Assembly (NCBI GenBank): GCA_002387845.1
Contig: DGLB01000055.1
Coordinates: 35,527 to 95,494 of the forward strand
Origin: Stenotrophomonas maltophilia
Lineage (GTDB): Bacteria; Pseudomonadota; Gammaproteobacteria; Xanthomonadales; Xanthomonadaceae
DNA: 59,968 bases
Reading direction: 5' to 3'
Translations under genes and position numbers: made by a program
Shown: in pieces, positions 9,290-17,314 of the stretch
Position numbering within the stretch: position 1 is the first letter of the stretch
How the letters are laid out: each line of letters opens with the position of its first letter
Notes under the pieces: generated by a model
The model's database searches: none
What the model saw: only the letters and a program-made list of their open reading frames with translations
Told to the model about the DNA's origin: nothing

Positions 9290-9401
9290 GTTGATGCTCC
9301 AGGGCTGGGAAGAGATACAGCAGCGATGCTAGGCAGCTGCCGCGTGCGCCAGTAGATCCCCGGCAGGACGCGCGTTGTTGCCCAGCGCGCACCAATCACC
9401 G

Positions 9402-10436
9402 TCATCGCCACGCGGCCGGATCAGGCAATGGCGCGGGCACCGGTGTGCGCAGGCTGTTCTCCCAGTGCGCCACAACGTCCAGGTCCAGCGCGCGCACTTC
9501 GGCGGTGATGAAATCGATGAATGCGCGGATGCGTTTGGGCAGCTGGCGGCGGCTGAGGTAGCACAGGTAATGCCCCCGGTCATCAGCGGCATAGCGGTCC
9601 AGGCAACGCACCAGGTCGCCGGCATCCAGCGCGGCGCGCACCTGGTAGTTGGGCAGCTGCGCCAGCCCTTGGCCCTGCATCACCGCCTGCAGCGCCAGGT
9701 CTGCGTCATTGAATACCAGCGCCGCGTCCGGCTCGACGGCCAGCGCCTGCCCGTCCACGCGGAACTCCCACGGCTGCAGCCGGCCATTGGCCTGTCGCAG
9801 GCTGACGCAGGCGTGCGCGCCCAGATCCTCCACCCGCTCGGGCAGGCCGTGCGCCGCCACGTAATCCGGGGTGGCGCACACCAGCAGTTGCATCGGGATC
9901 AGGTGCTTGGCAATCACGTCGCTGTCCTCGAGCACGCCGTCCCGGAACGCCACGTCAATCCGGTCGGCGGCGAGATCCAACGCGCGCTCTTCCAGCAGCA
10001 GCTCCAGGGTCACGTCGGGAAAGCGGGCGCGGAAGGCGGCCAGCAACGGCGCAATCACCTTGCGTCCGAATCCTCCCGTCGCACTGATCCGCAGGTGACC
10101 ACGCGGGGGACCATCACGCAGGTCACGCATTTCTTCCAGCGCCTGCAGAATGCGATCCACGCCCGGCCGGCAGCCCTCATGGAACAGCTCGCCCTCGCGG
10201 GTCAGCGAGGTGGAGCGTGTGGTGCGCAGGAACAAGCGAACGCCCAGCTGCCCCTCCAGCTTCTGCACGCTGCGGCTAACCGCCGAGCGGCCGATGCCGA
10301 GCCGGTCGGCCGCGCGCGAGAAGCTGCCCTCGTGCGCGACCGCAATGAATGCCATCACCCCTGCATAGCTGGCTGAGAACCCGGTGGTGAGTGCATCGCC
10401 GCCCTCGTCGGCGGCCGGTGTTTCGGTCAGGGACAT
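9402..10436 (-). CDS. LysR-family transcriptional regulator
   Basis: 344 residues from ATG 10436. A winged helix occupies about residues 25-90: FIAVAHEGSFSRAADRLGI, then AVSRSVQKLEGQLGVRLFLR, followed by the substrate-binding domain. The N-terminal extension of about 24 residues is longer than usual; an in-frame later start is possible, but the chosen ATG overlaps the upstream small gene by ten bases, as in translational coupling. It lies upstream of the NmrA/Ohr/bestrophin set in the same orientation, with 112 bases between, and is a reasonable candidate regulator of it. The inducer is unknown. Confidence 0.88.
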   Translation of the reverse strand: MSLTETPAADEGGDALTTGFSASYAGVMAFIAVAHEGSFSRAADRLGIGRSAVSRSVQKLEGQLGVRLFLRTTRSTSLTREGELFHEGCRPGVDRILQALEEMRDLRDGPPRGHLRISATGGFGRKVIAPLLAAFRARFPDVTLELLLEERALDLAADRIDVAFRDGVLEDSDVIAKHLIPMQLLVCATPDYVAAHGLPERVEDLGAHACVSLRQANGRLQPWEFRVDGQALAVEPDAALVFNDADLALQAVMQGQGLAQLPNYQVRAALDAGDLVRCLDRYAADDRGHYLCYLSRRQLPKRIRAFIDFITAEVRALDLDVVAHWENSLRTPVPAPLPDPAAWR

Positions 10437-10690
10437 GGCGGGGTCGCTCCAAGATGACGGGCGTGGTCCTGCAGGCAGGCATGGGCTGCTTGCAGGTGCT
10501 GCCGACAGCGTTCGGCGGGCAGTCCCAGCAGCGGAATAAGCGATTCGACTGGCACCCCCGCGATGTCATGCAGCAGCAGGGTCAGCCGCACATCGGCGGG
10601 CAGGCTGTCCAGCGCCTGCAGAAAGGTCATCCACACCTGCTCGGCGGGACGAGGTGGACCTGCGTGCGGACTGGAATTTTCGTGGCTCAT
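10427..10690 (-). CDS. Small sigma-70 region 4-like helix-turn-helix protein
   Basis: 87 residues from ATG 10690. About residues 20-75 look like an isolated sigma region 4: ALDSLPADVRLTLLLHD, then VPVESLIPLLGLP and AERCRQHLQAAHACLQ, the pattern that ends ECF sigma factors. There is no region 2, so it cannot act alone as a sigma factor. There is no obvious Shine-Dalgarno sequence, and the candidate ECF41 promoter -10 ends eight bases before the ATG, which would give a leaderless or nearly leaderless mRNA. It overlaps the LysR start by ten bases. It could be a co-regulator or a remnant of a longer sigma gene. Confidence 0.55.
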   Translation of the reverse strand: MSHENSSPHAGPPRPAEQVWMTFLQALDSLPADVRLTLLLHDIAGVPVESLIPLLGLPAERCRQHLQAAHACLQDHARHLGATPPCP

Positions 10691-10698
10691 GCAGGTCA

Positions 10699-10725
10699 GA
10701 CGGGCCAGCATCGGTCCCTGTGACA
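10699..10725 (-). promoter_or_regulatory. Candidate ECF41-type promoter driving the region-4 protein and LysR gene
   Basis: Read on the minus strand: TGTCACA at 10725-10719, a 16-base spacer, and CGTC at 10702-10699. This is exactly the bipartite motif I recall for ECF41 sigma factors (TGTCACA, 16-17 bases, CGTC). An ECF41-type sigma gene lies 1.1 kb away at 11825. The motif faces away from the AhpD-like gene and toward 10690, which is unusual because ECF41 promoters are normally described in front of the AhpD/oxidoreductase/epimerase partner gene. Confidence 0.6.
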
Positions 10726-10865
10726 CCCCGCGATAAAAAGATTGGTGCCAGGTGATCAACACGGTGTGGACGCCCGGCGGGCTACTGCATCGGCCTGTGC
10801 CCACCTAGCCTGCAGGCTCGGACAAACGCCCGAATCTTTTCCCCCTTTTCTGCCAGGACCCCGCC

Positions 10866-11345
10866 ATGACCGAACGTCTCGATTACCAGAAACAGGCCCC
10901 CGCGCTGTTCAAGAAACTGCTCGACTACAGCATGGCCGCGCACGCGACCACCATCGAGGAGAGCATCCATGACCTGGTGTCGATCCGCGCCTCGCAGATC
11001 AACGGCTGCGGCTTCTGCGTGGACATGCATGTGAAGCAGGCCACGATCCACGGCGAACGTCCGCTGCGCCTGCACCACCTGGCGATCTGGCGTGAGTCCA
11101 CCCTGTTCACCCCGCGCGAGCGTGCCAGCCTGGCCTGGACCGAAGTGCTGACCCAGCTGCCACCGCAGGGCGTTCCAGACGATCTGTACGAACGCGTACG
11201 CGGCCAACTGTCCGAGCAGGAAGTGGTCGACCTGACCCACGCGGTGATGGCCATCAATGCGTGGAACCGCATCAACATCGCCTTCCGCAGCGAGCCGGGC
11301 TCGCGCGACAAGGCATTCGGCATCGACAAGGCCAATCTGTCCTGA
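10866..11345 (+). CDS. AhpD-like carboxymuconolactone decarboxylase family protein
   Basis: 159 residues, ATG 10866 preceded by CAGGA. The AhpD-type redox motif is present: INGCGFCVDMH, with Cys48, Cys51 and His55; this is the alkylhydroperoxidase-like branch of the CMD family. The cysteines and histidine serve in peroxide or disulfide reduction. It is followed 11 bases later by a cupin and then an ECF41 sigma gene; CMD proteins are the best-known partners and targets of ECF41 sigma factors, which supports a common regulon. The reductant and true substrate are unknown. Confidence 0.88.
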   Translation: MTERLDYQKQAPALFKKLLDYSMAAHATTIEESIHDLVSIRASQINGCGFCVDMHVKQATIHGERPLRLHHLAIWRESTLFTPRERASLAWTEVLTQLPPQGVPDDLYERVRGQLSEQEVVDLTHAVMAINAWNRINIAFRSEPGSRDKAFGIDKANLS

Positions 11346-11356
11346 GAGGAACTGCC

Positions 11357-11761
11357 ATGCGCGTCATCCTGTCATCCCTGATGCTGGCGCTTTGCGGCGG
11401 GGCGAGCGCCGCCCCTGCCCCGAGCTCGCCGCCTGAACCGGTCGTCACTGCCGTGATGACCCAGCCCCTGCCGGACTACCCGGGCAAGGAGGCGCTGATC
11501 CTGACCGTGGAGTACCCGCCCGGCGGAGCCGACCCCGTGCACCGGCATGACGCGCACGGCTTTGTGTATGTGCTGGAAGGCAGGATCGTCATGGGTGTCG
11601 AGGGGGGCCGGGAGGTGACGCTCGGGCCGGGCGAAGCCTTCCACGAGGGTCCCGACGACCTGCACACGGTCGGGCGCAATGCCAGCAAGACTGAACCGGC
11701 ACGGTTCGTGGTGTTCCTGCTCAAGGACGCCGGCAAGCCCGCCGTGTTGCCGCCGCATTGA
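11357..11761 (+). CDS. Exported single-domain cupin protein
   Basis: 134 residues from ATG 11357. A signal peptide MRVILSSLMLALCGGASA precedes a cupin fold: PVHRHDAHGFVYVLEG (metal-binding His, His, and a Glu in the following strand) and a second motif around EAFHEGPDDLH. The protein would bind a metal in the periplasm. It lies 11 bases after the AhpD-like gene and 63 bases before the sigma gene and is probably co-transcribed with the former. Many cupins of this sort bind small molecules without known catalysis, so no reaction is assigned. Confidence 0.84.
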   Translation: MRVILSSLMLALCGGASAAPAPSSPPEPVVTAVMTQPLPDYPGKEALILTVEYPPGGADPVHRHDAHGFVYVLEGRIVMGVEGGREVTLGPGEAFHEGPDDLHTVGRNASKTEPARFVVFLLKDAGKPAVLPPH

Positions 11762-11779
11762 ACCTTCTTGCGGTAATCG

Positions 11780-11804
11780 CGGCCGGCACTTCCCGTGCCG
11801 GCCG
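11780..11804 (+). terminator. Perfect GC-rich hairpin between cupin and sigma gene
   Basis: CGGCCGGCAC, loop TTCCC, GTGCCGGCCG: a perfect 10-bp stem. No T-run follows, so it is a weak rho-independent terminator at best; it may instead be a REP-like hairpin without the usual GTAG head. It sits 18 bases after the cupin stop and would separate the cupin transcript from the sigma gene. Confidence 0.5.
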
Positions 11805-11824
11805 AGCTCGTGTTGAATGCCGCC

Positions 11825-12712
11825 ATGGATGACGCCACCACCCGTTTTCAACAGTGCCGCCCGCGTGTGTTTGGCGTGGCGTACCGCATGCTCGGCTCGC
11901 TGGCCGAGGCGGAGGATATCGCCCAGGAAACGTGGCTTCGCTGGAACGGCACGGACCGCGAGGTGATCGAGAACGACGAAGCGTGGCTGGTCGCCACCGC
12001 GACCCGCCTGGCCATCGACGAGCTGCGCCTGGCGCGGCGCACGCGCGAGCAGTATGTCGGCATCTGGCTGCCCGAACCGGTACTCACAGACGAAACGGCC
12101 ACCCCCGAACATCTGCATGAAGCGGCAAGCGATCTTTCGGTGGCGTTCCTGGCGGTGCTGGAGCGGCTGGCACCGGAAGCGCGGGCGGCATTCCTGCTGC
12201 ATGACGTGTTCGAGCGCGAGTATCCGGAAATCGCGCGCATCCTGGACAAGAGCGAAGCCAGCTGCCGGCAGATCGTGCACCGCGCACGCCAACGCCTGCG
12301 CGAGGAGCGACGCCTGCACGACGTGCCGCACGAAACCCACCGCCAACTGCTGCAATCGTTCACCACCGCACTGGACCGCGGCGACCTGAAGGCGATGATG
12401 GCACTGATGGACCGCGATGCGCAGTTGATGGGCGATGGCGGCGGTATCGTCAGCAGCTTCCCGAAGCCGATGCTGGGCGGCGCACGCATCGCGCAGCTGT
12501 TGTTTGCCCCGACCCTGCGCCGGCGCGCCGAGCTGCGCATGGTGCCGGCGGTGTTCAACGGCCGTGTGGGACTGCTGCGCTACTTCGGTACCCAGCTGGA
12601 ATCGGCCATGGCCTTCGACACCGATGGCGAACACATCGTGCAGATACTGGTACAGCGTAATCCGCACAAGCTGGCGCAGATCCAGGCGCAGCAGGCGCTA
12701 GCGCTGCGCTGA
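11825..12712 (+). CDS. ECF41-family RNA polymerase sigma factor with SnoaL-like C-terminal extension
   Basis: 295 residues; I chose ATG 11825 rather than the in-frame GTG 30 bases earlier because region 2 starts immediately after it. Region 2 (residues 5-70) has EAEDIAQETWLRW; the linker contains WLPEP (81-85), typical of ECF41; region 4 runs at about 105-165; a SnoaL-like extension follows with DGGG (204-207) and NPHKL (279-283), close to the DGGGKV and NPDKL motifs I recall for the family. In ECF41 the extension controls activity in place of an anti-sigma factor, and none is nearby. The AhpD-like partner gene upstream fits the expected context. Its stop overlaps the convergent M23 gene. Confidence 0.88.
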   Translation: MDDATTRFQQCRPRVFGVAYRMLGSLAEAEDIAQETWLRWNGTDREVIENDEAWLVATATRLAIDELRLARRTREQYVGIWLPEPVLTDETATPEHLHEAASDLSVAFLAVLERLAPEARAAFLLHDVFEREYPEIARILDKSEASCRQIVHRARQRLREERRLHDVPHETHRQLLQSFTTALDRGDLKAMMALMDRDAQLMGDGGGIVSSFPKPMLGGARIAQLLFAPTLRRRAELRMVPAVFNGRVGLLRYFGTQLESAMAFDTDGEHIVQILVQRNPHKLAQIQAQQALALR

Positions 12713-13279
12713 GGGCTTCCACGCCTTGAGCAGCGGCAGCGGGTCGTAGGCCCCCTCAGCGCCGTAGATGCCCCAATGCAGATGCGGCGGGGTACCGGCG
12801 GCGTTGCCGGTGGTACCGACATACCCCAGCAGATCGCCTTCAGCGAGCACGTCGCCTTCGCTCAGACCCTCGCGCCAGTCATCCAGGTGCGCGTAGTAGT
12901 AGCGCTCGCGCGCAGGCCCCACCACCCACACCTGGCGTCCTCCCAGGCCGGTATCACGCACCGCCACCACCACGCCGCGCGTGACGCTGCGCACCGGTGT
13001 TCCACGCTTGGCGAAGATGTCCACGCCGGCATGGGTACGGTCACGTCCGCGCGGGGCACCGAAGGTGTCGGCGATGCGCCGCGCTGCGACACCCTCCACC
13101 GGGACCGGCAGCGCGTCAGGCGGTGGCATGCGCGACAGTTCCCACAACGCGCGCGGTGCCTTCAGCCACGCGCTGTTCCACAGCGCCATCGCCGACACGC
13201 CCAGTACCGCCAACAGCAGCAGCCCGACAATCCACCCACGCAGGCGGCGTGCCAGCGAGGGGGCGTTTGCGCTGCTCAT
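12698..13279 (-). CDS. M23-family zinc metallopeptidase (LytM-like), membrane anchored
   Basis: 193 residues from ATG 13279. One hydrophobic helix at about residues 14-34 anchors it; the M23/LytM domain shows the first zinc ligands in THAGVDIFA and the HxH motif in PHLHWGIYG. Such enzymes cleave peptide cross-links of peptidoglycan in the periplasm, or act as degenerate activators; here all the visible ligands are intact. Its start codon overlaps the stop of the upstream hydrolase (ATGA), so both are translated from one mRNA. The 3' end overlaps the convergent sigma gene by 15 bases. Confidence 0.87.
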   Translation of the reverse strand: MSSANAPSLARRLRGWIVGLLLLAVLGVSAMALWNSAWLKAPRALWELSRMPPPDALPVPVEGVAARRIADTFGAPRGRDRTHAGVDIFAKRGTPVRSVTRGVVVAVRDTGLGGRQVWVVGPARERYYYAHLDDWREGLSEGDVLAEGDLLGYVGTTGNAAGTPPHLHWGIYGAEGAYDPLPLLKAWKPSAQR

Positions 13280-15579
13280 TCCGCGGCCGCGCGCAGCGGA
13301 ATGCGCAGGCTGCTGTCAGTGCTCCATTCGATGCGCAATGGTGCTCCCGCATCGGCGACCGACTCATCGCTGACATCCTTGCCAGTCCCGTGGTTGACCT
13401 GGTGTTCGGCGTCTTTGAGCACGTCCACCACAACCAGCAGGCGGCTGCCCTTGGCGATGCGGCGGCCAGTCATGCGCGTGCGCTGCAACGGCACATCGGT
13501 CCACTGACCCGGGGTAAGCAGGTGGCGGGTGGTCATGTCCGCAGCATAGCTGGCCCGACCGACGTAATACGAGAGCTGCATGACCTTGCCGTCCTTCTGC
13601 CATTCATACACTGTCACAGTCAGGTCGACGTCGCGTTTGTTGATTCGGATCTTCAGGTCGCCGGTGAACGGGCCGACCATGTCCATGGGCTGATCAAACG
13701 GTGCGCTGACAAATGGCAGCCCACCGTCATCCGGCGGCCCGTCGCGCAGGATGGGCCAGGGGTAGTAGCTGTGGCGGCGGCTGTTGCGGTCCGCGAAGTC
13801 CACGGTCTGGGTCAACACACCGGCCGGTGCCATGGCGGTCTCAGTCAAGCGGTATCCCGCACCTGCGCGCTCGCTGGACAGATGGAAGGTCGTCATGCCA
13901 CCACCCGCCGCCGGCAGCGACGGCGCATGTTCCCAACGGTTGGTCCCCATCAACTGGTAGTTGACCCGCCCGGTCAGCAACGGCGGCAGCGCTGCGCCCT
14001 TCAGCACGTGGTCGAACCAGTGGAAGGTGATGGCATCGGTATCGAACTGGGCCACCGGGTCCACGCTGTAACCGCGCAGTTCCATCGCCTTGACGTTGGC
14101 CTGCGTGCCGAAGTGGTCGTACGGCCCGATCAGCAACCGGTGATCGGCATCGGGCAGGTGCCGGTAATGTTCGCGGAAGTACTGCAGCGCCGATATCTGG
14201 CCATCATCGTAGTAACCGGTGATCGACAGCACCGGAATGCGGATACGCGCAAAGTCGTCACCATAGGGAACCATCGCCTGCCAGTAGGCATCGTAGGCGG
14301 GATGCGCCAGCCAGCGCTGCAGCCAGGGATTCGGGGTGCCGTCGACCTGGTCGATCTGCCGATAGGGGCGGCCGGAGGCGTACCAGCGCTCCGTCAGGGC
14401 GTCCCAACGCTCACGCTGGTTGTAGGTGTCATTGTCGAGCAGGCGGTTGTTGGCCACGTAGAACGGCCACGCGTAGTTGGCCGACAGGAACACATTGTTC
14501 TCCATCGGCAGCCCCAGGCCCGGGATCGCCGCAACGTACGGCGCAATTGCCTTCAATGCCGGCGACGCATGCTTGGCCGCTGCCCATGCGGCAAAACCGG
14601 AGTAGCTGCCCCCGTACATCACCACGCGACCGTCGGTCCACGCCTGCTGGCTGATCCAGTCAATCGCGGCGGCCGCGTCAACGCCTTCTGTTTCGTAGGG
14701 GGCCGCGGTGCCTGTGCCCAGCCGCTTGCCGCGCGCATCCACCACCACGCCCACGTAGCCGTGTGCAGCTGCCAGCGCGGCCTGGGTGCGGTTGCGGGCC
14801 GGGTCGGTATAGATGGTGAACAGCATGGCCGCCGGCGGTGGCGATGCAATCCTGCGCGGGCGCGCCACATACGCGGAAAGCGTGACGCCATCGCCAACGG
14901 GGATGCGCACCGCGTCGTCGATATCGAAGCGACGGTCCTCATCGGCCCGGATCAGGTCTGGTGCAAGCCGTGCAGCCACCCGGAAGGTGTCGACGAATGC
15001 GGCCTGCCGGATCAGATCCAGCGCCTGCTCGCGTTCCAGACTGGCGCCGCCGGCGTACGCGGCCAGGGCGGCATCGAGTTTCGCCTGCGCAGCCGGCAGA
15101 TTGGCGGTGAACCAGTAATGCGTCTTCAGCGCGGACACATCATCGAGTGCGGCGAACCGGGCCGAGAATGCCGTCGCGTAGGCACGGTCGAATCCGGGCG
15201 CTTCCGGGCTACCGGCCTGCGCCATCAACAGATAGGGCGTCCAGCGCTGCGCCTGGCTTTCGTTGCCTTCTGCGCGCAGCGACTGCATCACAGCGGAAAT
15301 GGCCGTGGACGCCTGCGCGTGCTGGCCCGCCACCAGCAGCAACTGGCTGCGCTGCACCGGCGTCAGGCGATCGGCGTCACGGCCCTCCAGCAGCTGCCGT
15401 GCCAACCCGGCCAGCGCCGCGTCGGTCTGTGCGACGGTGGTTGCCGCCGGCACTGACCATTGCAGGGACTGCTGCGCGCCTGCTGCGGGTGCAAGCATCA
15501 GAAGTGCGGACAACAGGCCGGCACGGAGTGAGCACCGCCAGATCTGGCGGGTGCGGCCGGTGGGTTCGCCATGCGTCAT
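13276..15579 (-). CDS. CocE/NonD-type (X-Pro dipeptidyl-peptidase S15-like) secreted hydrolase
   Basis: 767 residues, ATG 15579, with a signal peptide ending around GAAGAQ (residues 15-36). About 190 residues of helical N-terminal region precede the alpha/beta hydrolase domain, whose nucleophile is Ser325 in MYGGSYSGF. The C-terminal 230 residues are the jelly-roll domain found in S15/CocE enzymes (HWFDHVLKG, then beta-rich). Family members split prolyl dipeptides, cocaine-type esters or acyl groups from antibiotics. Export and length resemble xanthomonad CocE/NonD proteins; the substrate is not known. It is coupled to the M23 peptidase by an ATGA overlap. Confidence 0.86.
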   Translation of the reverse strand: MTHGEPTGRTRQIWRCSLRAGLLSALLMLAPAAGAQQSLQWSVPAATTVAQTDAALAGLARQLLEGRDADRLTPVQRSQLLLVAGQHAQASTAISAVMQSLRAEGNESQAQRWTPYLLMAQAGSPEAPGFDRAYATAFSARFAALDDVSALKTHYWFTANLPAAQAKLDAALAAYAGGASLEREQALDLIRQAAFVDTFRVAARLAPDLIRADEDRRFDIDDAVRIPVGDGVTLSAYVARPRRIASPPPAAMLFTIYTDPARNRTQAALAAAHGYVGVVVDARGKRLGTGTAAPYETEGVDAAAAIDWISQQAWTDGRVVMYGGSYSGFAAWAAAKHASPALKAIAPYVAAIPGLGLPMENNVFLSANYAWPFYVANNRLLDNDTYNQRERWDALTERWYASGRPYRQIDQVDGTPNPWLQRWLAHPAYDAYWQAMVPYGDDFARIRIPVLSITGYYDDGQISALQYFREHYRHLPDADHRLLIGPYDHFGTQANVKAMELRGYSVDPVAQFDTDAITFHWFDHVLKGAALPPLLTGRVNYQLMGTNRWEHAPSLPAAGGGMTTFHLSSERAGAGYRLTETAMAPAGVLTQTVDFADRNSRRHSYYPWPILRDGPPDDGGLPFVSAPFDQPMDMVGPFTGDLKIRINKRDVDLTVTVYEWQKDGKVMQLSYYVGRASYAADMTTRHLLTPGQWTDVPLQRTRMTGRRIAKGSRLLVVVDVLKDAEHQVNHGTGKDVSDESVADAGAPLRIEWSTDSSLRIPLRAAAE

Positions 15580-15714
15580 GGGACTGCCTTGTCATCGGTG
15601 GCTGCGGGCACACTACGGCAGCACCGTCCGGCCTGCCAGTCCCGCATGGCATGCTTGACGTGGCCTGCTGTCACCCAATGGCCAGCGCAGTGTGGTTGTA
15701 CGGCCGCCGACGCC

Positions 15715-15732
15715 GTAAGTCGCGTGTAAGTC
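15715..15732 (+). promoter_or_regulatory. Tandem GTAAGTC repeats, candidate OmpR-family operator
   Basis: GTAAGTC occurs twice, at 15715-15721 and 15726-15732, exactly 11 bases apart, i.e. about one helical turn. Tandem direct repeats with this spacing are the usual binding sites of OmpR/PhoB-type regulators. The site is 43 bases before mipA, the first gene of a set that also encodes an OmpR-family regulator, so autoregulation is plausible. This is inference from pattern and position. Confidence 0.45.
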
Positions 15733-15774
15733 CGCCGCCGCAAGACTGGCCCGGTCCTCCCCCGGAAGTCCTGC

Positions 15775-16572
15775 ATGTTCAAGTACCTCGCCCCCCTCTC
15801 CTTCCTGCTGCCCGGTCTTGCCCTGGCGCAGACCAGCAGTACCGGTGACCTGCTGGCCAACGTGGACGACGGCCGCTGGTCGATCGGCGTGGCGGCTTCG
15901 GCGCGCCAGAGTCCCTATGCCGGCGAAGGTACCCGGATTCGCCCGGTACCGTTGATCACGTACGAGGGCGAACGCGTGTTCTGGCGCGGACTGGGCGGTG
16001 GCGTGCATCTGGTCGAGGGCGAACGCTTCCGGCTCGACGCGGTGCTGTCCGGGCGGTTCGATGGCTTCGACATCAAGGACCTGGGCCGGCGCGAACTGCG
16101 TGCCAATGGCGTCGATCCTGGCCTGCTGCAGGACCGCGACGATGCACTGGATGCGGGCCTGACCGCCAGCTGGAGCGGCCGCGCGGGCGAGTTGAAACTG
16201 TCCGCACTGGCCGACGTCACCGACCGCAGTGGCGGCTACGAGATCTCCGCCGACTATGCCCATGCAGTGCAGTGGGGTCGCACCACACTCATTCCGGGGC
16301 TCGGTGTGCGCTGGATGTCTGATGACCTGGTCACCTATTACCATGGCACGCTGGACGAGGAAGTCGCACGCGGCGTCCCACGCCATCAGCCCGGATCGGC
16401 CCTGGTTCCGCAGGTCAGCCTTGCCTTTTCGCGACCGCTGGGCGACAAGTGGCGACTGCTGGGTGCGCTGGATTACCGGTTCCTGCCCAGCGAAATCACC
16501 GAAAGCCCACTGAGTGAACCCGATACCGACGGCTCTGCTGGAGTGCGCATCGGCATCACCCGCAGCTTCTGA
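15775..16572 (+). CDS. MipA/OmpV-family outer membrane protein
   Basis: 265 residues with a signal peptide (MFKYLAPLSFLLPGLALAQ). The mature part follows the MipA/OmpV barrel pattern: SIGVAASARQSPYAGEG near the start, alternating beta strands, FRLDAVLSGRFDGF in the middle, and a C-terminal IGITRSF ending in Phe. MipA links murein hydrolases and synthases; many OmpV relatives are simply porin-like. The gene is 28 bases upstream of a response regulator gene and in the same direction, which suggests that the two-component system senses envelope conditions and controls this protein. Confidence 0.85.
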   Translation: MFKYLAPLSFLLPGLALAQTSSTGDLLANVDDGRWSIGVAASARQSPYAGEGTRIRPVPLITYEGERVFWRGLGGGVHLVEGERFRLDAVLSGRFDGFDIKDLGRRELRANGVDPGLLQDRDDALDAGLTASWSGRAGELKLSALADVTDRSGGYEISADYAHAVQWGRTTLIPGLGVRWMSDDLVTYYHGTLDEEVARGVPRHQPGSALVPQVSLAFSRPLGDKWRLLGALDYRFLPSEITESPLSEPDTDGSAGVRIGITRSF

Positions 16573-16600
16573 CACGCCCCTCTTTTTTCCCAGGTCCTGC

Positions 16601-17314
16601 ATGCTGCCGCCGTCTTCTCCCCCACTGAGCAACCGCATCGCGCTGGTCGAGGACCACGCGCGCCTGGCCGGGCTGGTGGAACGCGGCCTGGCCGCCGCCG
16701 GGATCGCGGTGGACACCTTCACCAGCCTGGAGGCCGCCTGGCACGGCATCGTTCGCCAGGGCTATGCACTGGCGGTGATCGACCGCGGCCTGCCGGATGG
16801 CGACGGGCTGGAGCTGGTGCGGCGCATGCGCGCGGCGGGCAACCAGATGCCGTGCCTGATGCTGACCGCACGCGACGCGCTGCATGATCGGGTGGATGGG
16901 CTGGATGCGGGCGCAGACGACTACCTGCCCAAACCCTTCGCCATGGAGGAACTGGGTGCACGGGTCCGGGCGCTGATGCGCCGCCCGGCCGAACTGCGCG
17001 ATCTGCAGCTGGTCCACCACGACCTGCAGGTGCTGGCCGAAAGCAGCAGCCTGCGCTGCGGCGAGGAGCAGGTCAGCCTGGCACCGGCCGAACTGCAGAT
17101 CATCATCGCGCTGGTTCGCGCCGCTGGACAGGTGGTGCGTCGCGGCGCGCTGGAATCTGCGGCCTGGGGCATCGGGGAAGCGGTGACGCCGAACGCACTC
17201 GACGTGGCGCTGCACCGGCTGCGGCGCAAGTTGGCAGCCATCGATTCCACGCTGGCGGTAGTCAACGTCCGTAACCTGGGCTTTGCCCTGCGCCCCACCG
17301 ATGCTGCCGCGTAG
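16601..17314 (+). CDS. OmpR-family response regulator
   Basis: 237 residues from ATG 16601. The receiver domain has the acidic pair Glu17/Asp18, the phospho-acceptor Asp61 in VIDRGLPDGDG, Thr89 and Lys111 in LPKPF. The C-terminal winged helix ends with NALDVALHRLRRKL and NVRNLGF. This is the QseB/PmrA/BasR type by motif. Its end overlaps the kinase gene by 14 bases. Candidate target is the upstream mipA promoter with its tandem repeats. Confidence 0.92.
   Translation: MLPPSSPPLSNRIALVEDHARLAGLVERGLAAAGIAVDTFTSLEAAWHGIVRQGYALAVIDRGLPDGDGLELVRRMRAAGNQMPCLMLTARDALHDRVDGLDAGADDYLPKPFAMEELGARVRALMRRPAELRDLQLVHHDLQVLAESSSLRCGEEQVSLAPAELQIIIALVRAAGQVVRRGALESAAWGIGEAVTPNALDVALHRLRRKLAAIDSTLAVVNVRNLGFALRPTDAAA

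Noticed and set aside
13617..13642. TGTCACA followed by CGTC on the plus strand, a possible second ECF41 promoter
   Set aside because: The spacer is only ten bases and it lies within the S15-like gene.
12997..15456. An 819-codon plus-strand frame opposite the M23 and S15-like genes
   Set aside because: Arg/His/Gly/Gln-rich with no domain; the minus strand carries two well-supported genes with catalytic motifs and an ATGA overlap.
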